Source: an uncultured Acholeplasma sp. (GTDB lineage Bacteria > Bacillota_I > Bacilli_A > Acholeplasmatales > Acholeplasmataceae). From it: 7,376 nucleotides of DNA. Under the pieces are notes generated by a model, which saw only the letters and a program-made list of their open reading frames with translations, did not search any database and was not told the DNA's origin. The position numbers and the translations under genes are program-made. The stretch covers positions 1 to 7,376 of the forward strand of contig CALGYU010000011.1 in NCBI GenBank assembly GCA_937934685.1, written 5' to 3'. Every line of letters starts with the position of its first letter. The first letter of the stretch is position 1. This document shows positions 6,201 through 7,376 of this stretch, piece by piece.

Positions 6201-7376
6201 TGTATCTGCTGTATCAGAAAACTTATTAAGTCTATCTAATAAACTATATCTTGCTCTGTTGACAGCTACCTCTTCTGATTTTTCTACCCTATTTGTACTT
6301 TCATCACTAGTTTTGTTTGATTTGATATAAGATTCTCCGTCTTGGGTTATTGTTACTGTCCATGTTTCATCAGTCTTTTGATAACCTGGAGCTGGCTCGC
6401 TTTCTTCTAGGGTGTAAATGCCTGGTTTTAAGTTATTGAAGTGGATCATACCATCCTTGCCAGTGGTCATATATCTTTCATTTGAATTATCATCTGGACC
6501 TCTTAGTTTAAATACTGCACCTGGTACGAGAGTGGTTTCATCGCCTTCCTTAACTTTCTTAATCTTGAATCCATAAGTTTTGATGTCATTTGTTACATCA
6601 AGTGAGCCTTCTCCTACATAAGATCCTACAATAGATCCTTCTTCTCTTATAGTTGGATCACTTTCTACAATGTCAGATACTCTTTCATAATAGTCGGACT
6701 TCCAGTAAGTTTGTCCACCTTCATACCAATCCATGCCCGTACCAACTCCGCCGTATACATTGTTATAAGGTATTTTGACATCTATTACTATTGGATTAGT
6801 AGTAGCTGGAAGGTCTAGTTTTAATCTACTTTCTCCATGGTGAGAATCATCTATTGATTTTTTTACAGATGAAGTAATATCCGTTTCACTATAGTCAGCG
6901 AGTCTTAGGTCAGAGATTAGTCCTGTTACTTTACCGTCAGTATTTCCGTCTTCTTTTGGATCAAGGGTAAATATTTTTATTTCTTCATCACCCTTATACC
7001 AATCCATATTTGGATATTCTGGTTTTTCCCTATGAATTATTGCTGTAGATTCACCGATTTTTCTTGCTTCTGGGTTTATTACATATCTTTGGATAACATA
7101 GTCTTTATCTTTATTGATAGCGACAATTCTTGTACCTAAGTATCTAGCTTCAGTAGAGTTTGCAGCCCAACCTGTAAGTCTATTATCATAGCTTGACCAG
7201 CCTGTTGTTGGTCTTTCTTTTACGTTAATCCAATGTGTTCCTTCATCACCAAGGATCGACTTGACCTTGTTTGAATCTGATTTTGAATAGGTATAGATTT
7301 TGGTTTTACCATCTTCTATCCTTATTACCCATTTCTTATTAAGTGGCTTGTATCCTACTGGTGGCTCTACTTCTTC
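165..7376 (-). CDS. giant LPxT-anchored multidomain surface adhesin (SpaA/CnaB, MSCRAMM-like, InlB repeats), N-terminus missing
   Basis: The minus-strand frame is open from the right edge (7376) to a TAA at 167-165: 2403 codons with no stop or frameshift. An ATG at 7007-7005 is internal. The 123 codons before it encode coherent protein, including the end of a SpaA domain, and no Shine-Dalgarno precedes it. The visible protein has six complete SpaA/CnaB-type domains and the end of a seventh, three adhesin N3-like modules (one with an N2-like partner), three InlB-type repeats, and a C-terminal LPNTN sorting signal with membrane segment and basic tail. The expected route is Sec export, then sortase attachment to peptidoglycan; the signal peptide is outside the window. 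Each SpaA domain keeps the strand-1 Lys and E-box Glu typical of intramolecular isopeptide bonds where those positions are visible. Only one Cys is present. The most likely role is a long adhesive stalk; the ligand is unknown. A shaft pilin is less likely given size and lack of an N-terminal pilin motif. Confidence 0.95.
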   Translation of the reverse strand, partial: EEVEPPVGYKPLNKKWVIRIEDGKTKIYTYSKSDSNKVKSILGDEGTHWINVKERPTTGWSSYDNRLTGWAANSTEARYLGTRIVAINKDKDYVIQRYVINPEARKIGESTAIIHREKPEYPNMDWYKGDEEIKIFTLDPKEDGNTDGKVTGLISDLRLADYSETDITSSVKKSIDDSHHGESRLKLDLPATTNPIVIDVKIPYNNVYGGVGTGMDWYEGGQTYWKSDYYERVSDIVESDPTIREEGSIVGSYVGEGSLDVTNDIKTYGFKIKKVKEGDETTLVPGAVFKLRGPDDNSNERYMTTGKDGMIHFNNLKPGIYTLEESEPAPGYQKTDETWTVTITQDGESYIKSNKTSDESTNRVEKSEEVAVNRARYSLLDRLNKFSDTADTGLEIGPSLPDTRNPLAAGISKIDYEILNIKNEERFKTQVEVTTSAEYLGNYQFKVRYDMKNITGEPLTNKQFSVHFNDNATFEGGSTHTWQWSVDGQDGDPNNPDNASRWHSGYDPNTKIIGIRDNKLTIKAGDTASIEFIVNVNSALAAVNLVDYTRFDNTNITPYPRARKRIVYKITYDVKGGTIITDPIDWSENGKLVEIKEVRPKAGYTKTAGPTVTNNETGRPITIRSNHKFPMPESDVTISAQFEANSYKVNKGKIENGSISLSPDAKTDQVVSITDIKPNDGYKLGEITVTDSNDIPVKVTDNTFKMPASDVVVDVTFKPIPPKVFNITVDQAPHGSVIADKQSAMVNEEVTLTVKADEGYELDKLLLNGNPVEATNDTYIVNMIKENVVISATFKEKPITPPEGSQLIPDTGYKITNKQTGLALRIIKRDDSYRRLEKAEFELERYTDGTYETKDESFEKLYGISDQNGYVTLTDENGNPVSLPVGFYRLTETQSPSGYKNPQAPFDIEVYEEDGQLKSKYKSAEHTSYDYIRDEKSYDSGAIKTTGNGIKYKSKLTYINTQSKTYIQRIYIDTRGYTGESDQINIQISPKYKREEVDFVPGPGGSKPPKTIKEGIKTAYRSTYKITGAPDNDNFADTVLNNYDLSKEDVTMLNTARWRPFDWGFDEDIMNLDKGGVYYIDVEGFYDDAILTGYDSKQKTNTIPEADLKKLELNFDFYDGARSFQQLVNKDGKLDWTKGENLSDSYLGGNIALGYVGTDENGSTVQTTQGLYQADGQKYPNWLSKQGGRIDPSLKGDDRTRVSTSIDLQTLYSSKNYTEVPQDGMSVINEEERYNVTFSKHGRDNPNDEVDSENVTTNRLEGAIFKLEKEIANTYVDVEGSYVGSAFNGYFGFRNLEPGRYRLVEVKAPEGYKPITDPLLYFTIKTVNTNSGDVVDPETGDSVDIKTVNVRFESGGKTYNLSELQMVDPKDLTKKIKISEVNSKDINIETCKIVKPDTNDEVLLKDMMVVGKEQFDEEGLPYHNEYPVNQIKIVPESSGYISLEYDKANGVYQYVPEKSTSKKDGKLIDFVTSATAKNMGKIINEKPGKGEMTVKKVDQNGNIIKASDLLAGAKFKLTNLTDGSTPVEKIVGTDGKLSFEELKIGNYRLEEIESPDGYVNTNQVWNFTVGGEGLDPYAGPIARIGRDLSDKIKLNTIDTYVLNPEDKTSKKVNEIHPHFGESMEFTNEYSVNPSVKINPGDYFVLNMSDVTDLNGIADSEVANLDIIAAGIGTIAKADYDREKRTITYTFTDYAKTYSLVEFSNKLTSFIDLYKVKQTDGTFSRQKVGFYIGNDQSQLRDMKVIYDLDYGHEMDVYGNKINLVSKIVKYNPETGEFLHYYYVNRLKENTAGPVELRYVSDQDIENFNMSVSHLKNNYDVSKDMPESFAVNEYSSNLTPFDTVKYFRTLEKGYYTNVNFDDGIYNTHSYIIKVIGRVAEKDKSEYTAHGTLLKFNQYYSPTYAERHDSVHYFVNEASGSVKPEIVAVNPENKILFKKVDQDGKALANAKFKLKYRQKAVDKWSYVKDENDKDLVKTSSEDGKFEFTKLKPGFYELEEVSEPQGYKNLTNPAYEFVVNSNGKIIINKTTESGDKIDIEEDGLVPIYIENKKKQNIRFKKVDADTKEALEGAEFEVWYKATEEGKYSKDKLKLYQDDSGNKLVLLANEKAPERYEEVKKFTTGEDGMMNFDFYEPGYYAIKETKAPAGHMKEKGEYVKEFVLIDGKIQEEKYLTDMDVKKEDGTIEGTTSLSYDTDIAYRFNLDHEEITYIKDKSKLTLSGLPLAAEQWTKTYPKKGLTINAYLLDGNKARSNEKEYVLNLDKDYVDSKGTKTINLYDLIKELESNTSYNYEIKSNKTLVLEMTSQLKSTTTELDITSNIENVDGMSEERTFHIDKINEGGLKSYSFETLEEIKNDSDNPIEIENRKVTLPNTNGLNSWQGYTLIGLVLMTIAGFIYNRKKSKVLG
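282..760 (-). other. last extracellular domain, possibly CnaB-like
   Basis: About 160 residues follow SpaA 7 and a short linker. They start at KSKLTLSGLPLAAEQW and end at IEIENRKV next to the sorting motif. The stretch LTINAYLLDGNKA, preceded by W and Lys-rich residues, resembles the W...VTVxLxxDG start of Cna B-type domains. SYNYEI later resembles the Y-x-Y-x-V/I strand. The terminal IEIEN is a typical closing strand with a candidate acceptor Asn. No clear E-box is visible, so this is a weak assignment; the region could be an unrelated beta-sandwich spacer. Confidence 0.4.
885..1220 (-). other. SpaA/CnaB prealbumin-like domain 7
   Basis: The domain spans r2053-2164 and starts with IRFKKVDADTKEALEGAEFEV, the usual strand 1 with its candidate Lys and the GAxF box. 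Its E-box is YAIKETKAPAGH (974-939), with the catalytic-type Glu kept; His replaces the usual Tyr at the end. An insertion of about 30 residues between GAEFEV and the DGxxxF turn makes it longer than its siblings. It follows SpaA 6 directly across the linker IENKKKQN. Confidence 0.88.
1308..1583 (-). other. SpaA/CnaB prealbumin-like domain 6
   Basis: The domain begins ILFKKVDQDGKALANAKFKL (from r1932) and carries the turn SSEDGKFEFTKLKPG and the E-box YELEEVSEPQGY (1403-1368). A candidate acceptor Asn lies in the closing strand YIEN, just before SpaA 7. Lys, Glu and Asn are thus all present for an intramolecular Lys-Asn isopeptide bond. It directly follows adhesin module C. Confidence 0.92.
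1590..2609 (-). other. MSCRAMM-like N2-N3 adhesin module C
   Basis: This 340-residue block (r1590-1929) matches the usual size of a staphylococcal-type N2-N3 ligand-binding pair (DEv-IgG folds). The N2-like half has the PGDYFVLNMSD strand and the motif TYTFTDY (2318-2298, r1687-1693), the hallmark TYTFTDYVD motif linked to the dock-lock-latch mechanism of SdrG and ClfA. The N3-like half, from about 2090 downward, opens with YNPETGEFLHYYYVNR and later has NNYDVSKD and a closing YNTHSYIIKVIGR strand, as in N3 domains. Sequence identity to characterised MSCRAMMs looks low, and fibrinogen or any other ligand cannot be inferred. It is flanked by SpaA 5 and SpaA 6. Confidence 0.78.
2658..2903 (-). 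other. SpaA/CnaB prealbumin-like domain 5
   Basis: The domain spans r1492-1573, beginning MTVKKVDQNG and continuing LLAGAKFKL, then GTDGKLSFEELKIG and the E-box YRLEEIESPDGY (2738-2703), and ending WNFTVGG. The strand-1 Lys and E-box Glu are present. It follows the linker phrase GKIINEKPGKGE, which often precedes SpaA domains in surface proteins of this kind. Confidence 0.93.
2904..3395 (-). other. unassigned linker region containing the protein's only visible cysteine
   Basis: About 164 residues (r1328-1491) lie between SpaA 4 and SpaA 5. They hold short polar strands, the phrase NIETCKIVKPD with the single Cys (3206-3204, r1391), and a VTSATAKNMGKIINEKPGKG tail leading into SpaA 5. I recognise no family. 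Alternating polar and beta-branched residues suggest one or two beta-rich domains. Confidence 0.5.
3396..3677 (-). other. SpaA/CnaB prealbumin-like domain 4
   Basis: The domain spans r1234-1327. Strand 1 is YNVTFSKHGRDN with a candidate Lys. After a short acidic insertion come LEGAIFKLEKE, GYFGFRNLEPG and the E-box YRLVEVKAPEGY (3476-3441), ending YFTIKTV. The preceding SVINEEER resembles a usual inter-domain closing strand with an Asn. Confidence 0.9.
3678..4109 (-). other. unassigned extracellular region between module B and SpaA 4
   Basis: These 144 residues (r1090-1233) contain LKKLELNFDFYDGARSFQQL, a Gly-rich stretch GGNIALGYVGTDENG, and a polar segment YPNWLSKQGGRIDPSL before STSIDLQTLY. 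No family is recognised. The mix suggests a beta-rich fold with long loops, perhaps part of the preceding adhesin module. Confidence 0.4.
4110..4520 (-). other. adhesin N3-like module B
   Basis: This 137-residue block (r953-1089) opens KSKLTYINTQSKTYIQRIYI, comparable to the YVNP opening strand of MSCRAMM N3 domains. It continues with STYKITGAPDNDNF, a counterpart of the IKIYEV strand, then NNYDLSKEDVT, a counterpart of the SYxxxxxDVT turn, and closes with VYYIDVEGFYDD. The same ordered landmarks occur in modules A and C of this protein. No TYTFTDY-bearing N2 partner is visible before it. Assignment rests on pattern order, not strong identity. Confidence 0.5.
4614..4913 (-). other. SpaA/CnaB prealbumin-like domain 3
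   Basis: The domain spans r822-921. It has strand 1 LALRIIKRDDSYRRL with a candidate Lys, then KAEFELERY, the turn DQNGYVTL and LPVG, and the E-box YRLTETQSPSGY (4715-4680), ending FDIEVYEEDG. The preceding YKITNKQTG is a typical inter-domain phrase. It follows the InlB-type repeats and precedes module B. Confidence 0.9.
4983..5207 (-). repeat. InlB-type (divergent B-repeat) copy 3
   Basis: This 75-residue unit has VFNITVDQAPHGSV, then NEEVTLTVKADEGYELDKL and a closing VVISATF. It shares the x-GY- turn, the NG-P-V pair and the ending strand with the two copies before it. The usual MPxSDV box has drifted to MIKENV. Family: bacterial repeat domains related to the internalin B-repeat. Confidence 0.85.
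5220..5441 (-). repeat. InlB-type (divergent B-repeat) copy 2
   Basis: This 74-residue unit opens SYKVNKGKIENGSISL and has IKPNDGYKLGEITV, IPVKV and the diagnostic FKMPASDVVVDVTF ending. It is continuous with copy 1 and separated from copy 3 by a short Pro-rich stretch. Confidence 0.9.
5442..5675 (-). repeat. InlB-type (divergent B-repeat) copy 1
   Basis: This 78-residue unit opens YKITYDVKGGTI and has RPKAGYTKTAGPTVT, GRPITI and FPMPESDVTISAQF. The opening YxITYDxxGG phrase is typical of such repeats in Gram-positive surface proteins. The three copies form a spacer of about 230 residues in the middle of the visible protein. Confidence 0.9.
5676..6320 (-). other. unassigned beta-rich region between SpaA 2 and the InlB repeats
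   Basis: These 215 residues (r353-567) start with a charged stretch (VEKSEEVAVNRARYSLLDRL) that may be helical. Then comes an Ig-like-looking sandwich with TQVEVTTSAEYLGNYQFKV, KNITGEPLTNKQFSVHF, THTWQWSVDG, and DNKLTIKAGDTASIEFIV. The last phrase resembles the closing strands of bacterial Ig-like or conserved-repeat domains. No family is named with confidence. An LPDTR motif lies at 6179-6165. Confidence 0.45.
6321..6575 (-). other. SpaA/CnaB prealbumin-like domain 2
   Basis: The domain spans r268-352. Strand 1 is YGFKIKKVKEGDE with candidate Lys r274, then VPGAVFKLRGPDD, GKDGMIHFNNLKPG and the E-box YTLEESEPAPGY (6416-6381, Glu r325), ending WTVTITQDG. All landmarks are intact and the spacing is standard. 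Confidence 0.93.
6576..6755 (-). other. acidic linker between module A and SpaA 2
   Basis: These 60 residues (r208-267) contain GTGMDWYEGG, an acidic run around VSDIVESDPTIREEGS, and GSYVGEGSLDVTND. No domain is recognised. The MDWYxG phrase also occurs earlier, at 7007-6990. Confidence 0.4.
6756..7139 (-). other. adhesin N3-like module A
   Basis: This 128-residue block (r80-207) opens LGTRIVAINKDKDYVIQRYV-INPE. It continues EEIKIFTLDPKED, matching the IKIYEV strand of MSCRAMM N3 domains, then DYSETDIT, matching the SYxxxxDVT turn, and ends TNPIVIDVKIPYNN. Of the three modules here it most resembles the N3 landmarks. No N2-like half with TYTFTDY is seen between it and SpaA 1. The inference rests on ordered motifs only. 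Confidence 0.55.
7140..7292 (-). other. Trp-containing linker between SpaA 1 and module A
   Basis: These 51 residues (r29-79) contain three Trp in HWINVKE, TGWSSYDN and LTGWAAN, and many Ser, Thr and Asn. No domain is recognised; it may be the first strands of adhesin module A. Confidence 0.35.
7293..7376 (-). other. C-terminal end of SpaA/CnaB domain 1 (cut by the window edge)
   Basis: The first visible residues read EEVEPPVGYKPLNKKWVIRI, which match the E-box and last strand of the other SpaA domains (compare LEESEPAPGYQK followed by WTVTI in domain 2). The frame is therefore genuine protein well upstream of the ATG at 7007. Confidence 0.85.

Noticed and set aside
165..7007. Gene decay (pseudogene)
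   Set aside because: The frame is uninterrupted over more than 7.2 kb and ends in an intact sorting signal and terminator, which argues for a functional gene.
7002..7015. Short inverted repeat ATCCA-TATT-TGGAT around the internal ATG
   Set aside because: Five-base arms inside coding sequence are expected by chance in AT-rich DNA, and no T-tract or regulatory context is present.
165..7376. Possible enzyme, defence system, toxin or mobile element hidden in the long frame
   Set aside because: I read the translation throughout and saw no catalytic motif, nucleotide-binding loop or transposase signature. Everything recognisable is structural or adhesive.

Overview
This window is almost entirely one gene: a giant cell-wall-anchored surface protein on the minus strand. 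Its stop codon is at 165-167 and its reading frame stays open to the right edge at 7376. The visible part is 2403 codons, and the N-terminus (start codon, signal peptide and any N-terminal adhesin head) lies outside the window. Residue numbers here (r1 to r2403) count from the window edge at 7376 and are not true protein numbering.

The base composition is AT-rich, with A/T-ending codons and mostly AGA for Arg. The protein has SpaA/CnaB isopeptide-type domains, a MSCRAMM-like adhesin module, InlB-type repeats, and an LPxT-type sorting signal followed by a hydrophobic segment and a basic tail. Together these point to a low-GC Gram-positive bacterium (Bacillota). The style of the SpaA boxes resembles host-associated anaerobic cocci such as Anaerococcus, Finegoldia, Peptoniphilus and Parvimonas, but that placement is recalled from family resemblance and was not tested.

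From N- to C-terminus (right to left in the window) the protein reads: end of SpaA domain 1 (7293-7376); Trp-containing linker; adhesin N3-like module A (6756-7139); acidic linker; SpaA 2 (6321-6575); unassigned beta-rich region (5676-6320); three InlB-type repeats (4983-5675); SpaA 3 (4614-4913); N3-like module B (4110-4520); unassigned region (3678-4109); SpaA 4 (3396-3677); linker with the only cysteine (2904-3395); SpaA 5 (2658-2903); a full-size N2-N3-like adhesin module C with a TYTFTDY motif (1590-2609); SpaA 6 (1308-1583); SpaA 7 (885-1220); a possible CnaB-like last domain (282-760); and the LPNTN sorting signal (165-284).

A 129-base intergenic gap follows. It holds a strong rho-independent terminator for the giant gene, then an extended -10 promoter, and then the probable first 11 codons of a second minus-strand gene that runs off the left edge. 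The giant gene is therefore probably the last in its transcript, and the next gene appears to have its own promoter.

The likely role of the giant protein is a long, covalently stabilised stalk displaying several adhesin modules at intervals. Ligands cannot be read from the sequence. I found no RNA gene, CRISPR array, insertion sequence or enzyme in the window.
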